Positions 9,501 to 15,623 of a DNA stretch of 64,000 nt are shown piece by piece. The notes beneath the pieces are model-generated. The model was not told the origin of the DNA and searched no databases. It saw nothing but the letters and a program-made list of their open reading frames with translations. Within the stretch, counting starts at the first letter, position 1; each line of letters starts with the position of its first letter. The stretch is from CAYPEK01 sp964409645. GTDB taxonomy: Bacteria; UBP15; UBA6099. The stretch spans positions 137,043 through 201,042 of the forward strand of contig CAYPEK010000001.1 in NCBI GenBank assembly GCA_964409645.1, written 5' to 3'. Made by a program: the position numbers and the translations under genes.

Positions 9501-10165
9501 AAGGCGCGTTCAGGATGTTTTCGCTCGATTTCAACAAGCAGAGCACACCGAACCCGTACTACAATGATTCGCTCACCGAGTCGTCCACCGCGCGCGGCGA
9601 ATACGAGATTTCACGCAACTGGCTGCTCACGCCGAGCTTCACTTATTCGAAATCGAGCGTGGTGGACACGAGCCGCAGTCTGAGCCGGAACACGGGCGTG
9701 CGCGCGCAGTACCGGCCGGGCGCGCTGAAGGGATGGAACGGCTCGGTGCAGATGAACCACAACCAGCGGACGAGCGCGACGCCGGACTCGACGGGCGTGT
9801 GGAATTCGTCCAACACAAATCAGGACCGGATCGGCATCGACACGGCGTACGTGCCGAGCGGCAGGATGACATGGAAGAACTCGCTCTCGACGACGAAGGA
9901 GCGGATCGGAGACTCAAGCGTGAACCGCAACAGCATCACGTCGGCGGTAAACTACAAATACTCGCCATCGACGACGCTCGGGTTCACGTTCAACAACGAA
10001 ACGACATCAGACAACTCGCCGGGGAAGACGCTGTTTCTGCTCGAATCGAACACGAAGCTGGACCAGCATTTCTCGCTCGGCACGTCGCTGAAGAAAGAGC
10101 AACAGAGCGGCGGCAGCAAGTACAACGGAACGTTGTTCAACATGACGCTTAATGCGGAATTTTGA
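6539..10165 (+). CDS. Large outer-membrane beta-barrel protein with repeated extracellular-type domains
   Basis: A 1208-residue protein. Residues 1-34 form a signal peptide (hydrophobic core FFFSIFALLIAASIFVFGC, then ASA). Residues about 85-200 are a low-complexity Pro/Lys/Glu/Ala linker. From about 210 the sequence alternates strands in beta-barrel style. At about 350, 465, 545 and 665 a recurring unit of 60-80 residues has the pattern YVNGR..., DY.IDY..G.ITF, then D.I.V.Y, suggesting repeated beta-sandwich modules. The last residue is Phe (LFNMTLNAEF), the classic recognition signal for the BAM machinery. I do not recognise a named family. TAAAAT lies 10 bases upstream of the ATG and no ribosome site is visible, so the message may have a very short leader. 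Confidence 0.7.
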   Translation: MSWCGGKAYPAFFFSIFALLIAASIFVFGCVASARDEEPEDITPATTAVSADEYEDIAPGPVPDWMADETVPEDIKPIKSDRKIKTPPPSAKKEAPAVETAAPPAATATDAASLAADAGMSEEQLKALDAMLSGKKAEPEKKPEKKPETDKKGSADKKGGAEPAATVAEKPKKEPPPPEKPPEPAFPPTSKDLPAASRDEEKGRIKITGTTEIKLQNASATGDKYSFLSQNGLLYFNDKLQQKTRLNVKGTLKSGLNVDGSFVDVPYQDQNFYVNVSAKNGYAKLGDVASEFHAGQMAAFQKSLRGLDFRYNFGKINVGGLISRQKSDTERETFYGQNIRGPYVLKSSSILENSETVYVNGRPISKAEYTVDYFLGQLTFTSNMDPTDLIEVTYESKLLVSQKTGSMNGLSVWSDPKNKKYDAGFAYLEESAAQTARDVIFETMVTYDGPEVAAGTAYALGEAKLKKQSEIVSFTDDSGTTLLARDTDYEIDYPLGYITFLRSFTASDTVRVVFSYYNQSYLQYIENEELSGSGLDSYKLQRESIYGGTEVVSLYINYVYQRRLVSGTDYLVNEANNSIDFLNPNARPESAEGRTVEVSYEIVPANQTEGTGSKRTLADLTGRVTVGPAVVRAEYSETKSDISLKTVQVLEERVATVGAASGSEFELKYNSVRNTEEIYFNDTVSPNSRQVQGTDYVIEYDAALDKTYLKFKKTIPVGTTILANYKYTPELASGTDRKGQAGRLTADVRIPRGTLQAEYMRKSYFYAPHTQYNDLETDRTGLQLRLSPLKRLMFGANYLQQKHGADFTSPVTYTTMNWNAQSEYNFGGGRRAAYSFKHVTRTDNLSAHDVNQTQTTHALEGRYPIGKGDVLVFDLHGETTDKTDSTKQTSDYGILKGGFGVAYTPSKSLNLKLSTNSNRVKSTAPESIGEPGDFTVKTLSNVLDATYLPNGVWTIAAQFDTQGVNDSRESVGGTRYDKMAASAIARLQGAFRMFSLDFNKQSTPNPYYNDSLTESSTARGEYEISRNWLLTPSFTYSKSSVVDTSRSLSRNTGVRAQYRPGALKGWNGSVQMNHNQRTSATPDSTGVWNSSNTNQDRIGIDTAYVPSGRMTWKNSLSTTKERIGDSSVNRNSITSAVNYKYSPSTTLGFTFNNETTSDNSPGKTLFLLESNTKLDQHFSLGTSLKKEQQSGGSKYNGTLFNMTLNAEF

Positions 10166-10170
10166 AAGAT

Positions 10171-10187
10171 AGTAGCGAGTAGCGAGA
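10171..10187 (+). repeat. Short copy of the TAGCGAG repeat
   Basis: AGTAGCGAGTAGCGAG directly after the outer-membrane protein stop codon. Longer copies lie at 14052, 39561, 56907 and 62279. Confidence 0.7.
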
Positions 10188-10263
10188 ACTCAGGAAAAAT
10201 AATCAACAAAACAAATAAAAATTGTAATTTTTTGTAGAACAACATGTGCGCATATGCATGTTA

Positions 10264-10291
10264 TTGACAAGAGTCAAATTGTGTTTATTAT
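10264..10291 (+). promoter_or_regulatory. Retron promoter
   Basis: TTGACA at 10264-10269 and TATTAT at 10286-10291, spaced by 16 bp. Transcription should begin at about 10297-10299, which is exactly where the a1 arm of the retron RNA begins. Confidence 0.75.
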
Positions 10292-10296
10292 TACTT

Positions 10297-10436
10297 TGTG
10301 CTCTAGCTTTAACCAATAAATGGTTTGGGGGGTGTAAGCTACCCACGTTGAATTGATTCGATTCTTACCGAGAGATACGGGTGCGACTCTCGGTGAGAGT
10401 GGCACCCGTATCTCTCGGGCGCTCTGGTAGAGCACA
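10297..10436 (+). ncRNA. Retron msr-msd non-coding RNA
   Basis: The RNA template and primer of the retron. Outer arms a1 TGTGCTCTA (10297-10305) and a2 TAGAGCACA (10428-10436) are perfectly complementary. The base after a1 is G10306 in the context TAGC, the position of the branching guanosine in retron Eco1 (Ec86). The msr part has short hairpins AACCA-ATAAA-TGGTT (10311-10325) and GGGT...ACCC (10330-10344). The msd part is one long hairpin, 10368-10391 against 10395-10418: 24 positions with a single G-G mismatch and a GGT loop. Reverse transcription of this hairpin would give the msDNA. The exact msr/msd boundary and the extent of the cDNA are inferred. Confidence 0.85.
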
Positions 10437-10472
10437 TTTTATTTTCTTTCTTAAAAATTCCTTGGTTTTGGT

Positions 10473-11402
10473 ATGCATATAACAAGCAACGAAAAGTTGA
10501 GTAGTTTGTCGAAGCATATTCTCAGCTTATTATTTTATAGTCAAATATATAGAAAGCCATCATCAAAAATCATTTTTATATGTGGAATAAACGAAGAAAC
10601 ATCTCTAAGACAAAAATTTATTTGTTATTCCGCAAAAAAAGAGGACGATCTTCGTTTTTTCGAAGCTGAAAAAGCCTTAGCGGCAATTAGGGATGCTATA
10701 AAAGACAAAGATTTATTAACATTAGAAAACCAAATGGCCGAATATACGGATTGTGTGTTAATTGTTCTGGAAGGGCCAGGCGCGATTGCTGAGTTAGGGG
10801 CATTCGCCAATAATGAAAAAATTCTGGAATTATTGATTGTTATAAACGACAAAGAACACGAGCCAAGTAGTGGAAGACCAAAAAACGATTCTTTTATTAG
10901 TCAAGGGCCTTTGAAGCTTGTAAAGAAAGGTTCGATTTATAAGCCATCAATTCTTTATGAAGACATAAGGAATTATGACTTTGATAAAGATCCAAGACTA
11001 TATGAACAAATCAAAAAAACATTGAGAAGCAGGCAAAGGCTTCTCCTTAATAACGCAACAGCAATACCAATGCAAAGCCCTTTCACTATAACTGATGTGG
11101 AAAAACGAGACAAATTACTAATATTATCAGATGTCGTAAAATTGTTTTCTCCGATTTCAGAAAAAGAATTAAAAGCGTTGGTTAAGGATGAAATTAACAT
11201 TGAAATTGGACTTTTATTGGCATTGAATGTTATAAAGGAATGTACAATTGATAGCATAAGATATTTTTATAGTGTTAGAAATCAAGACTATTCATATCGT
11301 TATTTATGCAAACACTCAATTTTCCTAAAACAGAGAACCAAGATTATTTGCTTTTACAAAAAACATTCTCCCGAAAGACTAGAAGTTTTGAAAAGGAGGT
11401 GA
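10473..11402 (+). CDS. Retron effector: nucleoside deoxyribosyltransferase-like N-glycosidase with C-terminal winged-helix-like region
   Basis: A 309-residue protein between the retron RNA and the reverse transcriptase, the gene order of type II-A retrons such as Eco1. Residues 30-125 form the nucleoside-deoxyribosyltransferase-like domain: SKIIFICGIN, then CVLIVLEGPGAIAELGAFA at about 94-112, where the Glu of AELG (E107) is the expected catalytic residue. Residues about 210-275 (LILSDVVKLF...ELKALV...IGLLLALNVIK) look like a winged-helix DNA- or RNA-binding domain. In Eco1 the effector is held inactive by RT and msDNA and is freed on phage attack. ATG 10473 lacks a Shine-Dalgarno sequence. 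Codons are AT-rich, unlike the flanking genes. Its stop TGA lies inside the ribosome site of the RT gene. Confidence 0.85.
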   Translation: MHITSNEKLSSLSKHILSLLFYSQIYRKPSSKIIFICGINEETSLRQKFICYSAKKEDDLRFFEAEKALAAIRDAIKDKDLLTLENQMAEYTDCVLIVLEGPGAIAELGAFANNEKILELLIVINDKEHEPSSGRPKNDSFISQGPLKLVKKGSIYKPSILYEDIRNYDFDKDPRLYEQIKKTLRSRQRLLLNNATAIPMQSPFTITDVEKRDKLLILSDVVKLFSPISEKELKALVKDEINIEIGLLLALNVIKECTIDSIRYFYSVRNQDYSYRYLCKHSIFLKQRTKIICFYKKHSPERLEVLKRR

Positions 11403-11407
11403 TCTTC

Positions 11408-12310
11408 GTGGGTTTAATGATAATTGAATATGTTGAAAATTATTTAGGAATTGATAGAGATGACATCATACATTTTTCAAATATCGCCCCAAAAACATAT
11501 AAAAAATATCATGTAGATAAAAAAAATGGCGGTAAGAGAATTATATATCAACCAAGTAAGGAAACAAAAGCTTTACAATATGCAATAATAGATCTGCTCT
11601 TAAAAAAAATAGACGTACATGATAGTGCAAAAGCTTACATAAAAGGGAAAAAATCGCCTCTAAAAAAGAACGCGCAAGAGCATGTTAATTATCCATATAC
11701 AATAAGAGTTGATTTCAAAGACTTCTTTCCCTCCATTGAACCTAATGATTTGTTAATAAAAATTAGATCTCGATTCGGTGATGTAACAAATGAGGAAGAA
11801 GCATTTTTAACAAACTCCCTGTTTATCAAAGAAAATAGAAAATATTTTTTAACTATTGGCGCGCCTTCTTCACCAATGATTAGTAACATAGTAATGTATA
11901 ACATAGATGAGGAGTTAGAAAAATATTCAACAAAAAATAATGGGGTATATTCAAGATACTCTGACGACATTTATTATTCTACTCGTGAAAAAAGAAACAG
12001 AAATGAATTTTTGAAATTTCTAGGAAATTATCTACAATCAATAAAAACCCCTAAATTAACAATTAACGAAGATAAAACTATATATATGTCAAAGGCAAGG
12101 CGTAGAAAAGTTGCAGGTATAATTATTACATCTGACAAAAAAATATCGATAGGAAGAGATAAGAAAAAAGAAATTAAGCAGCTCTTATATAAAAATCAGC
12201 AGAAAAAGTTAGAGTGGGAAGAAGTGCAGAAATTGAATGGTTATATGGCTTTCTTAAAAGACATTGAACCCGAATACCATAAAATATTAAAGAAGAAATA
12301 CGATTATTAG
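11408..12310 (+). CDS. Retron reverse transcriptase
   Basis: A 300-residue retron RT. The GTG at 11408 is chosen because GGAGG at 11395-11399, part of an almost complete anti-16S match, lies 8 bases before it; the ATG at 11417 is too far and the frame further upstream lies inside the effector. Motifs in order: NAQEH at 88-92 (retron region X, NAxxH), VDFKDFFPSI at 101-110 (first catalytic Asp), GAPSSPMISN at 151-160, YSDD at 184-187 (catalytic, more often YADD), and VAG at 235-237 in place of region Y VTG, followed by the thumb domain. It primes from the msr branching G and copies the msd hairpin. Only 5 bases separate it from the effector. Confidence 0.93.
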   Translation: MGLMIIEYVENYLGIDRDDIIHFSNIAPKTYKKYHVDKKNGGKRIIYQPSKETKALQYAIIDLLLKKIDVHDSAKAYIKGKKSPLKKNAQEHVNYPYTIRVDFKDFFPSIEPNDLLIKIRSRFGDVTNEEEAFLTNSLFIKENRKYFLTIGAPSSPMISNIVMYNIDEELEKYSTKNNGVYSRYSDDIYYSTREKRNRNEFLKFLGNYLQSIKTPKLTINEDKTIYMSKARRRKVAGIIITSDKKISIGRDKKKEIKQLLYKNQQKKLEWEEVQKLNGYMAFLKDIEPEYHKILKKKYDY

Positions 12311-12396
12311 ATATCAAGTCCGAAAAAAGCTTAAATTTTAATTGTTTATATATACGAATCTTACTAAATTACTTCGAAGATCAATTTATTTGGAAC

Positions 12397-12418
12397 GCGG
12401 CGACCCGGCGCCGCTTTT
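12397..12418 (+). terminator. Terminator between retron and sugar symporter
   Basis: GCGGCG (12397-12402) pairs with CGCCGC (12409-12414), loop ACCCGG, followed by TTTT. It lies about 85 bases after the RT stop, near the change from AT-rich to GC-rich DNA. The symporter gene converges, so this may end the retron transcript. Confidence 0.6.
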
Positions 12419-12571
12419 GTATTTACTGCTGTTTAGCGACGTGTTGAGGCTCCGTTTTCATGGTTGAAGTTGTGCCGGCGTCAGGCCGCCGGCAGTCGGG
12501 CGGTGTCAGGCCACCGCACTCCCAAATAACGGATGCTTTTTGCCGAGTACCGAATACTGTAAACCTTAAAA

Positions 12572-13930
12572 CTATGCCTTTTTGATCAGGTCTTTGGTTT
12601 TCTCGTCGAGCGGGAAGGAAAGGAATACGAGAAAGCCGACGAAACCGAGGAATCCGGCGACGGGCCCGAGCAGGTTTATACCGAGATGCCGCGTGGCAGT
12701 GTATCCGAAAACGCTGAACAGCAACGCCTGAAGCCCCTGCGAGAGTGCATTTGCTATCTTCTGCAGCAACCCCTGCATTCCGAAGTAGATTGCCTCGCGG
12801 CGGCGGCTGGTGAGCTTCTCGTCGTAGTCGATAATGTCGGCGAGGATGGCCGTCGGGAGAATCATGTTGCCCGCGATCGGGAAGCTGAGAAGCATCATCA
12901 GGCCGACGCCCGCCGTGACCGGGCTGACCGGAATTTTCGGGTTGCCGATGAAGAACAACAGCGGAAGCAACAGCGCGAGAAGCAACAGGCAGACTTTGTA
13001 CAGAGGCACCTTGCCGTATTTTTTCGCGAGGAAGTTTACGAGCACGAATGAGATAACGAATCCGGGAATGTTGAAAGCGTAAACGATCCCGACGAATCCG
13101 ATATCTTTTTTCATCAGCATTGTTACGATGAACGGAATGCTTGCAGTGAGTGAAGAGAAACCAAGATATTGGAAAACGGATGCGATAATGTAAATGACGA
13201 AAGGCTTGTTGGTGAATGTCCAGACGAAGGCTTCCTTAACGGAATACTTCTCGTGGGCCATAGCCAGTTTTTCGCCGGCTTTGGCTTTTTTCTCCTTTAT
13301 CACGACTGCCGTTATCATTATCAGAATGAACGCCAGAATACCTGTTGCAAGGGCGGTGTTGAAATAGCCGAGACCCCAGTTTTTAACCATCATCGGAACT
13401 ACGATTCCCTGATAGCCCGTGGCGACGAGCATCATAACCGCTAGCAGCGTGGATATGAAAACGCGGTCCCGAGATGTTGTTGCGATCTCTGGCATGAGCG
13501 CGTTGTACGGGCCCATTACTGTTGTGAACGCCAGCCAGAATACGGAGATTAAGGCAACGGTGAATATTGCAAGCGATGTACTTCCGGCGGGGAACAGCGG
13601 TTTGAATAGAAGGACAAATGAAATGATATATAGAGGGGTTCCACCGACAACGAAAGGCATTCGTCGGCCCCATTTCGTTTGCGTGTTGTCGCTCCAGTAG
13701 CCGATTGTCGGGTCGTAGAAAGCGTCGATGACGCGCCCCGCCGCGAGCGCCGCGCCCATTACTCCCATCGGGACAAGGATCGATTCGCCCTTCTTCGCGG
13801 TCGTGTAGAAGAACAGTATCCACGAGGTGAAGATCATGTTCGGCAGGTTGCCGCCGAGTTGCGCGAATGTGAATACGAAGCTTTTGCCGAGTCCGAGCTT
13901 TTCGCTCGTGTTGCCGTTGGAGTCAGTCAT
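12572..13930 (-). CDS. GPH-family sugar:cation symporter (MelB-like MFS)
   Basis: A 452-residue inner-membrane protein with about twelve hydrophobic segments. Signatures of the glycoside-pentoside-hexuronide:cation family are visible: DAFYDPTIGYWSDNTQTKWGRR in the loop after helix 2, RMPFVVGGTPLY, and in the second half ADIIDYDEKLTSRRREAIYFGM. Such carriers import oligosaccharides or glycosides with Na+ or H+. The window also encodes a beta-glucosidase and an alpha-galactosidase-like protein, so a glycoside substrate is plausible but not shown. ATG 13930 is preceded by GAGAGG. A TATAAT box lies at 13970-13975 on the coding strand with only a weak -35. Confidence 0.88.
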   Translation of the reverse strand: MTDSNGNTSEKLGLGKSFVFTFAQLGGNLPNMIFTSWILFFYTTAKKGESILVPMGVMGAALAAGRVIDAFYDPTIGYWSDNTQTKWGRRMPFVVGGTPLYIISFVLLFKPLFPAGSTSLAIFTVALISVFWLAFTTVMGPYNALMPEIATTSRDRVFISTLLAVMMLVATGYQGIVVPMMVKNWGLGYFNTALATGILAFILIMITAVVIKEKKAKAGEKLAMAHEKYSVKEAFVWTFTNKPFVIYIIASVFQYLGFSSLTASIPFIVTMLMKKDIGFVGIVYAFNIPGFVISFVLVNFLAKKYGKVPLYKVCLLLLALLLPLLFFIGNPKIPVSPVTAGVGLMMLLSFPIAGNMILPTAILADIIDYDEKLTSRRREAIYFGMQGLLQKIANALSQGLQALLFSVFGYTATRHLGINLLGPVAGFLGFVGFLVFLSFPLDEKTKDLIKKA

Positions 13931-14051
13931 TTAGTAACCTCTCGCGGTTTTCGTTCCAAGGTCGGGGGAATTATATAACATGAACCGGATTCGATAAATA
14001 GAAAAATGTCAGAAGGCAGTAGGCAAAGGGCGGAGGGGAAAGGCGAAAAAA

Positions 14052-14081
14052 CAGTCGCGAGTAGCCAGTAGCGAGGATAGA
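14052..14081 (+). repeat. TAGCGAG dispersed repeat
   Basis: Variant copy (AGTCGCGAGTAGCCAG then TAGCGAGGATAGAG) of the repeat at 39561, 56907 and 62279. Confidence 0.7.
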
Positions 14082-14158
14082 GAAAAAAACGGTAGGTAGT
14101 AGATGGGGAAAAGAAAAAGCAAAGGATGAAAATGATTAGTAGGAGGGGGTTGGGGAAA

Positions 14159-14189
14159 ACCGAGCCGCGCGCGTAAGCAAGCGGTCACG
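14159..14189 (+). repeat. GCGCGTAAGCAAGCGGTCA dispersed repeat
   Basis: ACCGAGCCGCGCGCGTAAGC followed by AAGCGGTCACG. Other copies lie at 39631, 57031 and, shortened, 62423. It always follows a TAGCGAG repeat. Confidence 0.75.
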
Positions 14190-14523
14190 TGGAAAGATTA
14201 AATAACCAAGCAACTTAAAATTGAAAAGCGTTGTAGTTGGTGGTTGGGGAAATGATAAAAGGTTTAAAGATATTGGTAGGTGAAAAAATTTCACAAGCGA
14301 GTCGCGGCGGTTTTGACAGGTTAAGCGGAAAACAGGCGATTGGAGCGGTTTTGGGCCGGGCCGACCGGCCTGTGGAGTTTTGCGGCAAACGGAAAGATAT
14401 TTCCTATTGAAAGAGCGATTTAGCCCTTTGAAAAGGTTGAAAATGCAGTTTTCCACGCTTAAAACTTGCCGTTTATCCACCTAGTAAAACCATTATAATG
14501 GTACATAGTAGTCTTCTTATATA

Positions 14524-14551
14524 TTGTATGCTTATATAAATTTTATATAAT
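14524..14551 (+). promoter_or_regulatory. Promoter of the hydrogenase regulatory operon
   Basis: TTGTAT at 14524-14529 and TATAAT at 14546-14551 with a 16-bp spacer. The start site should be near 14558, which leaves an untranslated leader of about 250 bases. That leader contains a 12-bp palindrome CCAACCGGTTGG near 14696. Confidence 0.6.
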
Positions 14552-14565
14552 AATGAGGGCTTTAT

Positions 14566-14583
14566 TTGTGAATTTGTTCACAA
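14566..14583. promoter_or_regulatory. Rex operator
   Basis: TTGTGAATTTGTTCACAA is a perfect match to the Rex consensus TTGTGAA-N4-TTCACAA. It sits about 8-25 bases downstream of the predicted start site, well placed to block transcription. Rex is a Rossmann-fold repressor that leaves DNA when NADH/NAD+ rises, and fermentative hydrogenases are common targets. No rex gene lies in this window. Confidence 0.85.
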
Positions 14584-14805
14584 AAGAGGGCGATTACTGC
14601 AAACGAGGGAGATGCCGGAAGAGAATTAATACCCGTTCCGAAAGATAGGCTATAAGGAATTTCGGCGGATGTTTCATGGCGGCGGCAGGGGCCGACCAAC
14701 CGGTTGGCGAGAGCGTCGCCGGGGAGGGAGGAAACATCTTGACCGGGCGGGAAGTGGGGAGTACTGTAGCGGGATGGGATGGGGAACAACCGGGGATAGG
14801 AAGAG

Positions 14806-15186
14806 ATGAAAAGGGAAGAAATCAAAAAAGTAATTGAAGCGGAAATGTGCCACGAGACAGCAAGCGGGCGGGAGAATGAGTTTGACTGTGTCTGCTGCTG
14901 CGATCTGATGAGCGAGCTTCTCGCGATTATGAACGAGAAGCCGCGGCACAACCACGGTACTATGCTGTTGACGGGGCTATGCAATCCGCAGGTTCTGAGG
15001 ACATGTGAGATGGTGGACATAAAGCTGGTGGTGTTTCTGCGCGGCAAGCAGCCGACGGCGGAGATGATCGAGCTTGCGAAAGAGAACGGCGTTACGGTGC
15101 TCGTATCGCCGATGAGCATGTTCAAGGCGGCGGGGATATTATTCGGCAACAAAATGATGGATATCGAGGCGGCGAAGGCGCTCTGA
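14806..15186 (+). CDS. DRTGG-domain protein 1
   Basis: A 126-residue soluble protein and first gene of the hydrogenase operon, with AGGAAG as ribosome site. The stretch GTMLLTGLCNPQVLRTCEM, then VVFLRGKQPTAEMIELAKENGVTVL and SPMSMFKAAGILF, is the DRTGG domain, a small alpha/beta fold found alone or next to CBS and HPr-kinase domains. An insertion with FDCVCCCD (three Cys) precedes it. DRTGG proteins of this size recur in hydABC clusters of anaerobes and are thought to be regulatory, but no biochemical role is established. Its stop overlaps the next ATG by one base. Confidence 0.75.
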   Translation: MKREEIKKVIEAEMCHETASGRENEFDCVCCCDLMSELLAIMNEKPRHNHGTMLLTGLCNPQVLRTCEMVDIKLVVFLRGKQPTAEMIELAKENGVTVLVSPMSMFKAAGILFGNKMMDIEAAKAL

Positions 15187-15623
15187 TGGGAAACGAAAAC
15201 ATCCGTCTGGAGTTTTTCGTACAAGGTGGTAATTTCAGCGAAGCGGGAGAGGCTTCGAGTAAAATTAAGAACATTCTGAAGCAGCTTGGAGTGGAGTACG
15301 AGATAATCCGGCGCGCTGCGATAGCGAGTTACGAGACGGAAATGAACATCGTGGCGCACGCGGAGGATGGAACGCTGCTGATAGAGATAGGTCCGGACGA
15401 GCTGCGGGTGACGGCGAAGGACCGCGGGCCGGGGATACCGGACATCGATCTGGCGATGCAGGAGGGGTACTCGACGGCGTCGGCGAAGATTCGTGAGATG
15501 GGATTCGGAGCGGGGATGGGGCTTCCGAACATCAAGAGGGCGGTGGACTGGCTGAAGGTCGGTTCGACGCCCGGGGAGAGCACCACGGTGGAGTTCGGGA
15601 TAAAGCTCAGGAAGACGGCATGA
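15186..15623 (+). CDS. Stand-alone HATPase protein (anti-sigma/kinase type)
   Basis: A 145-residue GHKL ATPase domain with no sensor and no phospho-acceptor His domain. The N-box is YETEMNIVAHA, the G1 box DRGPGIPD and the G2 box GFGAGMGLPNIKRA. The layout is that of RsbW/SpoIIAB-like switch kinases, which phosphorylate a STAS partner or bind a sigma factor. A STAS protein is encoded at 46037, but a link to it is only a guess. It is coupled by one-base overlap to the DRTGG gene and by 4-base overlap to the H-cluster sensor gene, so the three are probably made together. Confidence 0.82.
   Translation: MGNENIRLEFFVQGGNFSEAGEASSKIKNILKQLGVEYEIIRRAAIASYETEMNIVAHAEDGTLLIEIGPDELRVTAKDRGPGIPDIDLAMQEGYSTASAKIREMGFGAGMGLPNIKRAVDWLKVGSTPGESTTVEFGIKLRKTA

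Larger units (their letters stand above)
13931..14523. other. Repeat-rich intergenic region upstream of the hydrogenase operon
   Basis: It holds a TAGCGAG-type repeat (14052-14081), a CGCGCGTAAGCAAGCGGTCA repeat (14159-14189), a palindromic GGGCCGGGCCGACCGGCC stretch near 14353, and one near-match to a DnaA box (TTATCCACC, about 14473). At 14277-14296 GGTGAA is followed by TTCACAA with a 5-base rather than 4-base spacer, which is a poor Rex match. I see no gene. Confidence 0.5.

Noticed and set aside
10330..10345. The AGC in GGTGTAAGCTACC as the retron branching site
   Set aside because: A better candidate is G10306, which directly follows the 9-bp a1 arm as in Eco1; this AGC lies in the loop of an msr hairpin.
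14277..14296. GGTGAA...TTCACAA upstream of the hydrogenase promoter as a Rex site
   Set aside because: The spacer is 5 rather than 4 and the left half is poor. It was not listed as an operator.
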